In this document: positions 8,739 through 17,748 of the stretch, piece after piece
Position numbering within the stretch: the stretch's first letter is position 1
Layout of the letters: every line of letters begins with the position of its first letter
Assembly: GCA_013003395.1 (NCBI GenBank)
Contig: JABDJC010000033.1
Location: 1 to 51,256 of the forward strand
From: Acidimicrobiia bacterium
GTDB lineage: Bacteria; Actinomycetota; Acidimicrobiia; Spongiisociales; UBA5794
Direction of reading: 5' to 3'
Length of the DNA: 51,256 nt
Made by a program: the position numbers and the translations under genes
Notes under the pieces: model-generated
What the model saw: only the letters and a program-made list of their open reading frames with translations
What the model was told of the DNA's origin: nothing
The model's database searches: none

Positions 8739-8772
8739 AGGGGAGCGGATGCTCCTCAGCGTCCGCTCCCCT
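8739..8772 (+). terminator. Intercistronic stem-loop between pstS and pstC
   Basis: AGGGGAGCGGA pairs with TCCGCTCCCCT, an 11-bp GC-rich stem with a 12-base loop in the 73-base gap after pstS. It is probably a partial terminator or an RNA-stabilising element that favours expression of the binding protein over the rest of the operon. Confidence 0.65.
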
Positions 8773-8798
8773 ACAGTGCGCGCCGACGGGCAGGAGCC

Positions 8799-9716
8799 AT
8801 GACCACAACCACCATCAGCCTCAGCGGCAACCCGAAGCGTCATCGCCGCGAACGGGTCGTCAAGCGCATCTTCTGGGCGTCGGCCGCCGTGAGTGTCTTG
8901 ATCTCGGCCGCCATCGTCATGTCCCTGATTGGTCGGGCAACGACGTTCTTCGTCGAGGTGGACAAGTCGTCCCTCGTAGACATCGGGTGGTTCCCCCGCC
9001 GGGGCCTCTACGACCTGCTCACCCCGCTCGCCGGGACGGTCGTTGTCTCGCTCTTGGCGATGTTCGTCGCCGTGCCGCTCGGGCTGGGTGCCGCCATCTA
9101 CCTCTCCGAGTTCGCCCGTCCACGCGTCCGCCGGTTTCTGAAGCCGATCCTCGAGGTTCTGGCAGGCATCCCGTCGGTCGTGATCGGCTTCTTCGCCCTC
9201 ACGTGGTTGAGCCCGAACCTGGTGCAGCGGGTGTTCGACAGCGCCGGCATCTTCTCGATGCTGGCGGCGAGTATCGGCGTCGGCATCCTCATCACGCCCC
9301 TCATCGCGTCGGTTTCGGAGGACGCCCTTCGAGCCGTACCGACCAGCCTGCGTGAGGCAGCCTTCGGTCTTGGAGCGAAACGCTCCGAGACCGTGCGCAA
9401 GGTCGTCTTCCCGGCGGCCATCTCGGGAATCGTGGCGTCGATGATCCTGGGCCTGAGTCGCGCCATCGGCGAAACAATGGTGATGTTCATGGTGGGTGGG
9501 GCGGTCGGTGGCGGCATCCGTGAACTCAACCCGCTGCGCCCGGGAACCACCATGACCGCGGCCATCGCTTCGGTGGCGACCGGCTCCGATCAAGTCGTCG
9601 GCGAAGGCCTCACGTTCGAGAGCGTCTTTGCTCTGGGTTTCCTCCTGTTCGTGTTCACGCTGGTACTCAACACGGTGAGCGACAGGTTTGTCCGGCGAGC
9701 GCGAGAGCGGTACTGA
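8799..9716 (+). CDS. pstC: Phosphate ABC transporter permease PstC
   Basis: 305 residues from the ATG at 8799, preceded by CAGGAG; the ORF track extends it wrongly to 8118 through the pstS shadow frame. The N-terminal cytoplasmic basic stretch (KRHRRERVVKR) precedes the first of about six membrane helices. The cytoplasmic EAA loop is clear (EDALRAVPTSLREAAFGLGAKR). Together with PstA it forms the inner-membrane channel for phosphate import. The stop overlaps the pstA start by one base (TGATG). The gene order C-A-B matches the canonical pst operon. Confidence 0.95.
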   Translation: MTTTTISLSGNPKRHRRERVVKRIFWASAAVSVLISAAIVMSLIGRATTFFVEVDKSSLVDIGWFPRRGLYDLLTPLAGTVVVSLLAMFVAVPLGLGAAIYLSEFARPRVRRFLKPILEVLAGIPSVVIGFFALTWLSPNLVQRVFDSAGIFSMLAASIGVGILITPLIASVSEDALRAVPTSLREAAFGLGAKRSETVRKVVFPAAISGIVASMILGLSRAIGETMVMFMVGGAVGGGIRELNPLRPGTTMTAAIASVATGSDQVVGEGLTFESVFALGFLLFVFTLVLNTVSDRFVRRARERY

Positions 9717-10669
9717 TGGCGAGCCGCGCCAATCCGGTGGACACGGCGACAGTCGTCCGTGAAGCGTTGATCGGTAAGAAAGCCGGTCTCCGAGGAATGG
9801 CGTTCGAGTTGGCCATGCTCACACTCCTCCTCGCCTCCCTGCTCGTGCTCGTGTTGCTGCTCGCGGACATCATCGGCGGCGCGCTGCCCACGTTTCGCTC
9901 TCGCGGGCTCGACTTCGTCACGTCGTCACTGTCCTTGAACCCGGACACAGCGGGAGTGGCCACCGGCATCATCGGGTCGTTCGGCATCAGCGCCATCGTG
10001 GCCCTGGTCGCGTTCCCGATCGGCATCGGCGCAGCCATCTATCTCGAGGAATACGCCACGGACAGCGCGGCCACCCGCTTCATCTCGACCAACATCCGAA
10101 ACCTCGCCGGGGTGCCTTCCATCGTGTACGGCCTCCTCGGACTCGCCTTGTTCGTGCGGGTCGTCGACCTTGTCGGCCTCGGTGGCCAGACCTCCGGCAA
10201 GAATGTTCTCGCAGCCGGCCTCACGCTTGCCGTGCTCGTGCTTCCTATCGTGATCATCACGGCGTCGGAGGCAATCCGTGCCGTGCCCGGCTCGATTCGC
10301 GAGGCGGGATTCGGAGTGGGAGCTACGCAATGGGAGGTCATCAGGCACCACGTCCTCCCCAGCGCAGCACCCGGGATCCTGACCGGCACCGTCTTGACCC
10401 TCGCCAGAGCGTTCGGCGAAACGGCTCCGCTCATCGTCATCGGCGTGGCCACCGGGTTCTTCGGTGCCGCCGCGAACGCCAGCATGTTCGACACGGTCAC
10501 CGGCCCCTACACGGCACTACCAGTCGTCGTCTTCTCCTGGAGCCGTCAATCTGTCGGTGAGTTCGCCGATACCCTCGCCCCTGCCGCGATCGTCGTGCTG
10601 CTCTTCGTCTTGTTCATTGCAAACACGACTGCCATCGTCCTGAGGAACAGATATGACAAACGCTGGTGA
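9716..10669 (+). CDS. pstA: Phosphate ABC transporter permease PstA
   Basis: 317 residues starting at the ATG that overlaps the pstC stop. It contains about six membrane helices and the permease EAA loop ([22 protein letters not shown]), followed by the conserved AFGETAPLI stretch that is typical of PstA. It is the partner permease of PstC in high-affinity phosphate import. Its 3-prime end overlaps the start of pstB by 17 bases, so translation of the transporter subunits is coupled. Confidence 0.95.
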   Translation: MASRANPVDTATVVREALIGKKAGLRGMAFELAMLTLLLASLLVLVLLLADIIGGALPTFRSRGLDFVTSSLSLNPDTAGVATGIIGSFGISAIVALVAFPIGIGAAIYLEEYATDSAATRFISTNIRNLAGVPSIVYGLLGLALFVRVVDLVGLGGQTSGKNVLAAGLTLAVLVLPIVIITASEAIRAVPGSIREAGFGVGATQWEVIRHHVLPSAAPGILTGTVLTLARAFGETAPLIVIGVATGFFGAAANASMFDTVTGPYTALPVVVFSWSRQSVGEFADTLAPAAIVVLLFVLFIANTTAIVLRNRYDKRW

Positions 10670-11570
10670 CCTCCGTCCCCCGTCCACGTTGCCGCTCGAT
10701 CGGCAGGCAACCGTCCAATCATCGCCGAAGGTGAGCACGGCCGATACCCTGGCCACCGTGAATGCGCCCGCCTCATCGATCTCGCCGTCCAACACGGACG
10801 AAGTCGTGCTCGACATCACTGACCTCAACGTCTACTACGGCGACTTCCACGCGGTGGCCGATGTGAGTCTCCCGATCCGTCGCAATCAGATCACCGCTCT
10901 GATCGGGCCATCGGGATGCGGCAAGAGCACCGTCTTGCGGTGCTGCAACCGGATGAACGATCTCATCGAGATCGCACGGGTCGAAGGCAGCGTCAAGTAC
11001 CACGGTGTCGACCTCTACGACCAGGACGTCGACCCGGTGGAGGTGCGACGTCGTGTCGGGATGGTCTTCCAAAAGCCCAACCCGTTCCCCAAGTCGATCT
11101 ATGAGAACGTGGCATTCGGGCCGAAGATCGGTGGCTTCTCGGGAAACCTGGACGATCTCGTCCAGGAGTCGCTGACGAAGGCAGCATTGTGGGACGAGGT
11201 CAAGAACAAGCTGTCGGAGTCGGCATTCGCCTTGTCTGGTGGACAGCAGCAGCGACTGTGCATCGCCAGGGCGATCGCCACGTCACCGGATGTGTTGCTG
11301 ATGGACGAGCCGTGCTCGGCTCTCGATCCCGTGGCGACCTTTCGCATCGAGGAGCTCATGCGAGACCTGAAAGAGGAGTACAGCATCGTGATCGTGACGC
11401 ACAACATGCAGCAGGCAGCCCGCGTGAGCGACCGCACGGCCTTCTTCACGGTCGACACGGACCGCAGCCAGCGCACCGGGGTTCTGGTCGAGTTCGACGA
11501 CACCGGAACCATCTTCACAAAGCCCACGGAACAACGGACAGAGGACTACATCACGGGGCGATTTGGATGA
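10653..11570 (+). CDS. pstB: Phosphate ABC transporter ATPase PstB
   Basis: 305 residues. The nucleotide-binding domain has Walker [10 protein letters not shown], the PstB-specific [15 protein letters not shown] segment around the Q-loop, signature LSGGQQQR and Walker [13 protein letters not shown], followed by the H-loop THNM. It starts inside the pstA end, which gives an unusual N-terminal extension of about 45 Ser/Thr/Ala-rich residues before the ATPase core; most PstB proteins are about 260 residues. A later start would remove it, but I see no better-placed ATG. It supplies ATP-driven power for phosphate uptake and overlaps phoU by four bases (ATGA). Confidence 0.95.
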   Translation: MTNAGDLRPPSTLPLDRQATVQSSPKVSTADTLATVNAPASSISPSNTDEVVLDITDLNVYYGDFHAVADVSLPIRRNQITALIGPSGCGKSTVLRCCNRMNDLIEIARVEGSVKYHGVDLYDQDVDPVEVRRRVGMVFQKPNPFPKSIYENVAFGPKIGGFSGNLDDLVQESLTKAALWDEVKNKLSESAFALSGGQQQRLCIARAIATSPDVLLMDEPCSALDPVATFRIEELMRDLKEEYSIVIVTHNMQQAARVSDRTAFFTVDTDRSQRTGVLVEFDDTGTIFTKPTEQRTEDYITGRFG

Positions 11571-12286
11571 CTGAGATACGTAAACGATTCCATGACGAGT
11601 TACAGGGACTCGAAAGCGATCTGCAACGGCTCGCCCACCTCGTCGACGTGATGCTCGAGAAGGCGGTCGAACTCCTCACGGAGCGACCGATCGAGCATAC
11701 GAAGGCCGCGGTGAAAGAGATCGTCAACGCAGACGACGAAGTCGATGATCTCTATCTCACGATCGAGCGCCGCTGGCACGAAGTGATGGCGATGCAGACC
11801 CCGGTGGCCATCGATCTTCGGTTCATGTCGGCCGTCACCCACATCAACGCCCACCTCGAGCGTATGGGTGACGTCGCCGTCAACATCGCCAAGACGGCAC
11901 GCAAGACACGAAAGCTGCCGTTCACGCAGACCATCCTCGACTACCTGCAGGAGATGGGCGACGCCACCCGGCACATGATCAGGACCGCGATGCGGTCCTT
12001 CGCTCAACGTGACCACGAGCTGGCACTCACGCTGCCGACCCTCGACGACGAGGTCGACCGCCTCAACCGCAAGATGTACCGGGAGGTGGGCAAGAGCGAC
12101 TCCGAACTGATCGATTGGGCCATTCGGATGATGATCATGTCCCGCTACCTGGAGCGCGTCGGGGACCACGCCGTAGACATCGCCGAGCAAGTCGCCTTCC
12201 TCGTGACCGGTGTGTTCCGTGAGTTCGGCGAAGTCGAGGAACAAGGAGACGAGGCGGCCTCTCCGGAAGAGGCGAATGCCCGCTGA
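11567..12286 (+). CDS. phoU: Phosphate transport regulator PhoU
   Basis: 239 residues from the ATG overlapping the pstB stop (ATGA); the longer ORF-track frame is a shadow of pstB. It is an all-helical protein with two PhoU repeats, each carrying the acidic metal-binding pattern ([10 protein letters not shown] in the first, [10 protein letters not shown] in the second) and the matching MGDVAVNIA and [10 protein letters not shown] helices. PhoU links the Pst transporter to the sensor kinase and keeps the phosphate response off when phosphate is plentiful. Its end overlaps the response regulator start by 11 bases, consistent with a single signalling operon. Confidence 0.94.
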   Translation: MTEIRKRFHDELQGLESDLQRLAHLVDVMLEKAVELLTERPIEHTKAAVKEIVNADDEVDDLYLTIERRWHEVMAMQTPVAIDLRFMSAVTHINAHLERMGDVAVNIAKTARKTRKLPFTQTILDYLQEMGDATRHMIRTAMRSFAQRDHELALTLPTLDDEVDRLNRKMYREVGKSDSELIDWAIRMMIMSRYLERVGDHAVDIAEQVAFLVTGVFREFGEVEEQGDEAASPEEANAR

Positions 12287-12974
12287 CCCACCCCGCATCC
12301 TGGTCATCGAGGACGAACCGTCTCTTGCGGACTCCATTCGCTACAACCTGGAGCTGGAGGGCTACGACGTAGTCGTTGCGAAGACAGGAAGAAAGGGCAT
12401 GGAACGGTTTCGCAAGATCGCGCCGTCGCTGGTGCTGTTGGACGTCATGCTCCCCGAGATGTCCGGACTCGACGTGTGTCGTCTCATCCGAAGCCAGTCC
12501 GACGTTCCAATCATCATGCTCACTGCCCGCTCCAGCGAGGGAGACGTGGTGGCAGGCCTGGAACTGGGCGCCGACGACTACGTCACAAAGCCCTTTTCCA
12601 TGCGGGAACTGGTTTCCCGAGTCCGGGCGAACCTCCGACGAGCCCTCGAACAGGAGGGCGAAGACAGGGGCGAAGAACTCGTAATCGGCCCGATTCGGCT
12701 GAATCCGGGCCGTCACGAGGTCGTTGTCGACGGTGAGGTCGTCGAGTTCAGACCAAAAGAGTTCCAGCTGTTGGAGTTCCTCATGAGCCGCAAGGGGCGC
12801 CTGGTGACTCGGGAGCGGCTGATCGACGAGATCTGGGGTTCAGACTATTACGGCGACACCAAGACGCTCAACGTCCACATCAAGCGAATTCGGGCCAAGA
12901 TCGGTGACAAGAAGAAGCCGCGCCGGTGGCTCGTGACGGTACGTGGACTCGGCTACAAGTTCGTCGATGAGTGA
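12276..12974 (+). CDS. OmpR-family response regulator of the phosphate operon (RegX3/PhoB-like)
   Basis: 232 residues from the ATG at 12276, with GGAAGAGG before it inside the phoU end. The receiver domain has acidic pocket IEDE, phosphoacceptor Asp56 (LLDVMLPEMSG), the conserved Thr (MLTAR) and Lys (VTKPF). The C-terminal winged-helix domain (from about residue 130) ends with the typical VRGLGYKF. Position after phoU and before a histidine kinase, under a PHO box, makes it the likely activator of this operon. The kinase start overlaps its end by eight bases. Confidence 0.9.
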   Translation: MPADPPRILVIEDEPSLADSIRYNLELEGYDVVVAKTGRKGMERFRKIAPSLVLLDVMLPEMSGLDVCRLIRSQSDVPIIMLTARSSEGDVVAGLELGADDYVTKPFSMRELVSRVRANLRRALEQEGEDRGEELVIGPIRLNPGRHEVVVDGEVVEFRPKEFQLLEFLMSRKGRLVTRERLIDEIWGSDYYGDTKTLNVHIKRIRAKIGDKKKPRRWLVTVRGLGYKFVDE

Positions 12975-14289
12975 GCGATCCGTGATCGCGAAAGTCCTCG
13001 GACCTTCGTGCGTAGCGGGCATCGCCGTCATCGCAGCCATCTTCGTGCTCGGTGCAGGTACCAGTTGGGGTGCCGCGGCCGCGGCAGCCGTAACGACCAC
13101 CTTGATCGTGACCGGTACGGTGGCCGCGAGGACGCTGAGGCGCCACACGCGCGACTTGACGCAGATCGCCGGAGCGGCGCTGCTCGACAGCAACCAGACC
13201 ACGTCTGCGTCAGCGATCATCTCGACTCGCAACCCGCTCCATCCCCTGGCGCTGAGCGTCGACCGAATGCGCGAGGAAATTGAACACGGAGCCACGGTCG
13301 CAGTCGAGAAGCGGATTCTCGAGTCGGCGTTCGGGGCACTGGAAGCCTCAATCGCCATCATTGCGCCTGATGGCCGCGTGGCGTACGCGAACGAGTCGTT
13401 CCGCGAGTTCGAGGTTTTGCGTGTCGACCGAATCGAGACGAATGCAACCGTTGAGCGCTTGGTGACGGCGACCCGCAACGCGGGACGACCTCTCGTGGAG
13501 ACGACAGTCGTCGGCAAGCCCGCTCGAACGCTGAGGCTCGGGGCCGCCGCACTGGATGACGGGCACGTGGTGGTGAGTGCGGTCGACGCGTCAGAGTCGA
13601 ATCGGCTCTCGGCCGTTCGGCGGGACTTCGTCGCCGACGCATCGCACGAACTGAAGACGCCCATCGCCGCCATTCAGTCTTCGGCAGAGACGCTGCGCGT
13701 GGCCCTCGCCCATGGTGATCTCGATGCAGCCGACAAGTTCACCGCTTACGTCATCGAAAACACAACCAGACTCGGCCACCTCGTGAACGATCTGCTCGAC
13801 TTGTCTCGGATCGAGTCAGAGACGTTGGACGTGTCACCCATCGACCTGGCGGCCATCGTGATCGATCAGGTCGATAGCTTCCGAACCGCAGCCACAAAAC
13901 GAAACATCACATTGGAAGTGGCCGCGACAACCGCGATGGTCGCCGGCGACGCCAACCATCTTTCCATGGCAGTGCGCAACCTCATCGCCAACGCCATCCA
14001 GAACACCGCCGAACGGGGAACCGTCCAGGTGGCGATTCACTGCGGCGACGCCACGGCCGAGGTGACCGTTTCTGACAACGGCCGCGGGATCCCATCACGA
14101 GACCTCCCGCGCCTCTTCGAGCGTTTCTACCGGGTGGACCATGCCAGGTCCCGCACCGATGGAGGTACGGGACTGGGCCTCGCGATCGTGAAGCACGTGG
14201 CTGAGAACCACGGCGGGTCGATCGACGTCGAAAGCGCCTTGGGAGAGGGTTCGGCCTTCACCCTTCGCATCCCACGAACGCAGGGCTGA
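12967..14289 (+). CDS. Phosphate sensor histidine kinase (PhoR/SenX3-like)
   Basis: 440 residues from the ATG at 12967, which overlaps the regulator stop (ATGAGTGA). Two membrane helices lie in the first 57 residues with almost no extracellular loop, as in PhoR/SenX3, so phosphate status is probably read through PstSCAB-PhoU rather than directly. A PAS-like domain (about 118-200) precedes the phosphoacceptor His227 (DASHELKTPI). The ATPase domain has the N box (NLIANAIQNT), DNGRGIP, and GGTGLGLAIVKH. It is the last gene of the pst operon. Confidence 0.92.
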   Translation: MSERSVIAKVLGPSCVAGIAVIAAIFVLGAGTSWGAAAAAAVTTTLIVTGTVAARTLRRHTRDLTQIAGAALLDSNQTTSASAIISTRNPLHPLALSVDRMREEIEHGATVAVEKRILESAFGALEASIAIIAPDGRVAYANESFREFEVLRVDRIETNATVERLVTATRNAGRPLVETTVVGKPARTLRLGAAALDDGHVVVSAVDASESNRLSAVRRDFVADASHELKTPIAAIQSSAETLRVALAHGDLDAADKFTAYVIENTTRLGHLVNDLLDLSRIESETLDVSPIDLAAIVIDQVDSFRTAATKRNITLEVAATTAMVAGDANHLSMAVRNLIANAIQNTAERGTVQVAIHCGDATAEVTVSDNGRGIPSRDLPRLFERFYRVDHARSRTDGGTGLGLAIVKHVAENHGGSIDVESALGEGSAFTLRIPRTQG

Positions 14290-14303
14290 CACCGGAACGG
14301 CGG

Positions 14304-14309
14304 TAGATT
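14304..14309 (+). promoter_or_regulatory. Leaderless-type -10 box (TAGATT) before the DsbA-like gene
   Basis: TAGATT lies exactly seven bases before the ATG at 14317, and no ribosome-binding sequence is present. If transcription starts at the usual distance from a -10 box, the mRNA begins at the start codon. The same arrangement recurs at about twelve genes in this window. Confidence 0.5.
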
Positions 14310-14316
14310 GCGGCGC

Positions 14317-14982
14317 ATGGAAACGCCCGATCTCGAACTCATATACGTCGGCGATCCGATGTGTTCATGGTGCTGGGGTTTCGCCCCTGCAATGGAAGCG
14401 GTGGTCAAGCGGTACTCGTTCCCTGTCTCGATCGTGGTTGGAGGCTTGCGACCGGGACCTGCAGCGGAACTCATGGATGCCGAGATGAAGCGGTACCTCG
14501 CGCATCATTGGCATCAGGTCGAAGAGACGACCGGTCAGGGATTCGACCACGAGTTTTTCCAGCGTGACGGCTGGACCTACGACACCGAGCTCCCTTGTAT
14601 TGCGACGGTCACGATGCGGACATTGGCTCCGGACGCTGTCCACGCCTTCTACGCCAAACTGCAGCGTGCGTTCTACGCCTCGAATGTCGACATAACCGAC
14701 GTAGCGGTCTATCCACAGCTCCTGGAGGAGACTCCTGTGGATGCAGATCTCTTCATCGAGGAGATGCAATCAAGCGACATGCGCAAGGCGACATACGCTG
14801 ACTTCAGCCGAGCGAGAAGCCTCGGTGCCAACGGTTTTCCGACGCTGTTGCTGCGAGACGGCCTCGACCACTACATGGTTGCACGCGGCTACGTCCCGTT
14901 CGACCAACTGGACGGCGCACTCACCGGCTGGATCGAGTCGCATCACCCGACGGCAGCCGACAGCCTCGTGGTCACCATCTGA
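14317..14982 (+). CDS. DsbA-like thioredoxin-fold oxidoreductase (COG3531 type)
   Basis: 221 residues from the ATG at 14317; the ORF track begins three codons earlier at a TTG that overlaps the presumed -10 box. The CxxC active site is in DPMCSWCWGF (Cys16, Cys19), with an otherwise helical insert and a cis-Pro region (GFPTLLL) in the second half, as expected of the DsbA/FrnE-like protein-disulfide isomerase family. There is no signal peptide, so it acts in the cytosol. The natural substrate is not known. It sits 27 bases after the phosphate kinase but appears to have its own leaderless promoter. Confidence 0.82.
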   Translation: METPDLELIYVGDPMCSWCWGFAPAMEAVVKRYSFPVSIVVGGLRPGPAAELMDAEMKRYLAHHWHQVEETTGQGFDHEFFQRDGWTYDTELPCIATVTMRTLAPDAVHAFYAKLQRAFYASNVDITDVAVYPQLLEETPVDADLFIEEMQSSDMRKATYADFSRARSLGANGFPTLLLRDGLDHYMVARGYVPFDQLDGALTGWIESHHPTAADSLVVTI

Positions 14983-15005
14983 CCCGCTGCGCCTGAGAGC
15001 GTTGT

Positions 15006-15440
15006 TCAGCCGCCGCCGATGTCAATGGCGTACGCGTCGTAGACCAAATCGGCACCACGATGACGGTGTCGCACGAAATCTCCCATGAGGGCCAAGCCGA
15101 GACGCCTCACTTCATCGAGTTCATCAGCAGCTTTCGCGCGGTTGACCGCACTCACCACGTCGGAGATAGACGAACTCAACTCGTCATGTTCACGTCGGAG
15201 TTGCTCGATCGTGGCCGCCAGCTGAGGGGCCTGCGCCATGATGCTGGAAAACAGACCGCCCTTCCGTTCGACTTCGGAAACGTGCACATCGAGCTCCAGT
15301 GTCAACGATTTCAGACTTCCGAGAACCATCTCGATCCAGTTGTCGCGCCGCGACGGCACCGCCAAAGCATGCTCGACGTGGTCCAGTGCTCGGCGCAGAG
15401 CAGCTCGATTCGCCTGCGCTGCTGATACGGCCTTGTTCAC
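15006..15440 (-). CDS. Hemerythrin-like four-helix protein
   Basis: 144 residues, GTG start with GAGGAG upstream. It is entirely helical by composition. Its ends carry histidines and acidic residues at spacings suggestive of a hemerythrin HHE fold: HVEHAL near the start, LDVHVSEVE, LRREHDEL, and HRHRGADLVYDAYAIDIGG at the C-terminus. That last motif is common in actinobacterial hemerythrin-domain proteins. If it binds a di-iron centre it may sense or bind oxygen or iron. It lies 42 bases downstream of msrA on the same strand, so an oxidative-stress pairing is plausible. The family assignment is tentative. Confidence 0.55.
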   Translation of the reverse strand: MNKAVSAAQANRAALRRALDHVEHALAVPSRRDNWIEMVLGSLKSLTLELDVHVSEVERKGGLFSSIMAQAPQLAATIEQLRREHDELSSSISDVVSAVNRAKAADELDEVRRLGLALMGDFVRHRHRGADLVYDAYAIDIGGG

Positions 15441-15482
15441 TGGTTCTCCTCGTCGTCGCTGCGCTTGCGAGCGTGACGGATG

Positions 15483-16133
15483 TCACTCCGCGGTTGCAAG
15501 TCCAATCGGACAGCTGACTCCCGTCCCGCCGATCCCGCAGTACCCATTGGGGTTCTTTGCGAGGTATTGCTGGTGGTAACCCTCCGCGTAATAGAAGTCG
15601 CCGGCAGGAGCGAGTTCAGTGGTGATGCCCGAATACCCGTTCGCGAGCAACTCTCGTTCGTAGGCGGCCTTCGACGCCTCGACTGCCTTGCGCTGGTCTT
15701 CTGAGGTCCAATAGATCGCTGAACGGTACTGCGATCCGACATCGTTGCCTTGACGCATACCTTGTGTCGGATCGTGCCCTTCCCAGAACGCCTTCAACAC
15801 TTCGTCGAAGGTGATGATCTCCGGATCGAATACCACCAACACGGCTTCGGTGTGCCCTGTCCGGCCACTACAAACCTCTTCGTAGCTCGGGTTGGGCGTG
15901 AACCCTCCGGCGTATCCGACCGCAGTAGTGATCACGCCTGGCAGCTTCCAGAAGATTCGCTCCGCTCCCCAGAAGCAGCCGAGTCCGACAATCACGGACT
16001 CAGCGCCTTCAGGAAACGGCGGCTTGATCGAATTCCCGTTCACGTAGTGGGTGCTCGGAACCTCGATTGACTGCGACCTCCCAGGGAGTGCATCGGCTGC
16101 ATCGATCATGGTTGACTTCTTACCGAACAACAT
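15483..16133 (-). CDS. msrA: Peptide methionine sulfoxide reductase A
   Basis: 216 residues. The catalytic motif GCFWGAER (Cys53) and later family segments ([45 protein letters not shown]) are all present. A C-terminal Cys pair (YCG, then SCPIG) probably provides the resolving cysteine. It repairs methionine-S-sulfoxide in proteins at the expense of thioredoxin. TAGGGT lies six bases before the ATG with no ribosome site, so the transcript is probably leaderless. The hemerythrin-like gene follows closely. Confidence 0.96.
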   Translation of the reverse strand: MLFGKKSTMIDAADALPGRSQSIEVPSTHYVNGNSIKPPFPEGAESVIVGLGCFWGAERIFWKLPGVITTAVGYAGGFTPNPSYEEVCSGRTGHTEAVLVVFDPEIITFDEVLKAFWEGHDPTQGMRQGNDVGSQYRSAIYWTSEDQRKAVEASKAAYERELLANGYSGITTELAPAGDFYYAEGYHQQYLAKNPNGYCGIGGTGVSCPIGLATAE

Positions 16134-16181
16134 GATGTGACCCTACCAATCCGGAGGCTCTACGCGTTGGCGTGAAAGGCG

Positions 16182-16595
16182 TCAGCTGCAATCGATGCGG
16201 AAACTCACTTGGCCGTCGTTGGCATCGGCCACGCCGAACAAGCGCCCGGTGAGGATGTCGCCGGTGAGATCGACTTCGACCTCGGTGGCAGTGGTGTGCG
16301 AGGCCGAGAAGCCTTCCGGGAGGTTGGAGGAGAATCCGGACATCGAGATCTGCGAACCGTCACGCTTGCCGTCGAAACTGAAGACGGCCTCAGAGCTCGA
16401 TGCCACAGCCCGGACGGAATCATCGGACAACGTACATTCCACCCCGAACTCGTCGCTGGCACCGTCGACGGTGATCGAGGCAAAGTGGGGAAACTGGCTC
16501 AGCGTCGCACCGAGAACGCCCACATCACCACTCTCGGCGCAGGCCGCACCGGCCAACGTCAGAACCACAAACACGAGAGTCCCTCTTCTTCCCAC
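16182..16595 (-). CDS. Small putative lipoprotein
   Basis: About 137 residues; unrecognised family. The N-terminus has a short basic and hydrophobic signal with a lipobox (LAGAAC). The mature part of about 115 residues is beta-rich, contains two further cysteines (VECTL and the C-terminal IDCS) that could form a disulfide, and no catalytic motif. Start choice is uncertain: the track uses TTG 16613, GTG 16595 gives a normal signal peptide (MGRRG...), and GTG 16574 has the best ribosome site (AGAAGAGGGA) but a very short signal. Similar small antigen-like lipoproteins are common in actinobacteria. The gene is divergent from corA. Confidence 0.65.
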   Translation of the reverse strand: MGRRGTLVFVVLTLAGAACAESGDVGVLGATLSQFPHFASITVDGASDEFGVECTLSDDSVRAVASSSEAVFSFDGKRDGSQISMSGFSSNLPEGFSASHTTATEVEVDLTGDILTGRLFGVADANDGQVSFRIDCS

Positions 16596-16618
16596 AACAA
16601 CTGAGGCTAACAAGCGAA

Positions 16619-16640
16619 CGTCAGCGACGGTTCACTGACG
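16619..16640. promoter_or_regulatory. Inverted repeat CGTCAG-N10-CTGACG before corA
   Basis: Six-base inverted repeat arms with a 10-base spacer, located between the divergent small lipoprotein gene and corA. Candidate operator or hairpin; no known regulator matches by eye. Confidence 0.3.
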
Positions 16641-16679
16641 GTCCGCGCCGATCTACCGGCCGAGTGCAACAATCGGCGA

Positions 16680-17738
16680 ATGCTGTCAGTCATGACCAAG
16701 GCCGACAATTCAACCCTCTTGGTTCCAGGATCGCTGAATGATCTCGGACTGGCTGGATGGTCGTGGATCGACGTGACCGACCCTTCCGAGGCCGACATTT
16801 CGACGCTGAGTGAGCACTTCGATCTGGATCCACTGGTGATAGAAGATCTCGGCGAAGCGACGCTCTTCCCCAAGCTCGACGACTTTTCCACATACGTGTT
16901 CTGCGTCATGCACACGCCCGACGTTTCAGGCGACCGGGTGCTGACCAATGAACTCGACGTGCTGTTGTACTCGAACGCCCTCGTGACCCTTCACCGCCAG
17001 ACCGTGCCGGTGGTCGAGTCGATGATTCAGCACGCCCAGGTGACCCCTGGTTTCGCCGACGGTGGGCCAGACCGGATGTTTGCTCGCATCGCCGAACTCA
17101 CGGGCCGCAGCTATCTGCCATTGCTCGATCATCTCGACGTTCGAATCGAAGAACTCGAGGAAGCGTCGCTGCGTGGCGACCCCCAGATCATCGCCGACGT
17201 CCAGAGACTGAGGAGCGACACCAGCCGCATTCGAAGGGTTGTCGCTCCCCAACGCGAGGTCCTTCGCTCGTTGAGCGAGGGCGAACGTGGTGTCATCGGC
17301 GCACGAGCCGCTCGCCGATTCTCCAGCGTCTACGACCACCACCACCGAGTGGTCGAAAGCCTGGATTCGGCGAGAGTGCTACTCGGCTCGGTGATGGACA
17401 CGTACCGCAGCACCGTCGCCGAACGCACCAACGAGGTGATGAAGGTGCTCACGGTCTTCTCTGCGATTCTCCTGCCGTTGTCGCTTCTCGCGGGTATCTA
17501 TGGGATGAACTTCGCCAACATGCCTGAGCTGCAATGGCAATGGGGGTACTTCGGCCTCGTCGGCGCCATGGCCGTCGCCGCCATCAGCATGTGGCTGTAC
17601 TTCGTGCGGAGAGGTTTCATCGGGCGAGCCCACATCAGAGTCACGCCTCGGTCCGTCGGCAAAGGGCTCGCGGTGGTCGCCAAGGCGCCGATCAAGGTCC
17701 TGTCGGGGTTCTTCCTACCCGCCAACTCAGACGACTGA
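16680..17738 (+). CDS. CorA-family magnesium/divalent cation channel
   Basis: 352 residues. A large cytoplasmic N-terminal domain (alpha/beta plus a long helical stalk) leads to two C-terminal membrane helices. The signature YGMNF lies at the end of the first helix, as required for CorA selectivity. The protein extends about 40 residues beyond the second helix with a basic tail, longer than typical CorA. It mediates Mg2+ (or Co2+/Zn2+) flux as a pentamer. AACAAT lies six bases before the ATG, which suggests a leaderless transcript. Its stop codon is one base away from the stop of the convergent gene. Confidence 0.9.
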   Translation: MLSVMTKADNSTLLVPGSLNDLGLAGWSWIDVTDPSEADISTLSEHFDLDPLVIEDLGEATLFPKLDDFSTYVFCVMHTPDVSGDRVLTNELDVLLYSNALVTLHRQTVPVVESMIQHAQVTPGFADGGPDRMFARIAELTGRSYLPLLDHLDVRIEELEEASLRGDPQIIADVQRLRSDTSRIRRVVAPQREVLRSLSEGERGVIGARAARRFSSVYDHHHRVVESLDSARVLLGSVMDTYRSTVAERTNEVMKVLTVFSAILLPLSLLAGIYGMNFANMPELQWQWGYFGLVGAMAVAAISMWLYFVRRGFIGRAHIRVTPRSVGKGLAVVAKAPIKVLSGFFLPANSDD

Positions 17739-17748
17739 GTCAGTCGTC
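17730..17748. repeat. Palindrome spanning two convergent stop codons
   Basis: GACGACTGA-G-TCAGTCGTC is a perfect inverted repeat of 9-base arms around one base. It is made of the last codons of corA (SDD-stop) and of the convergent gene (DDD-stop). It could serve as a bidirectional terminator. Confidence 0.5.

Noticed and set aside
16629-16650. GTTCACTGACG before corA as a PHO box
   Set aside because: There is only one half-unit; the next 11 bases do not repeat it, and the bases are explained by the CGTCAG/CTGACG inverted repeat.
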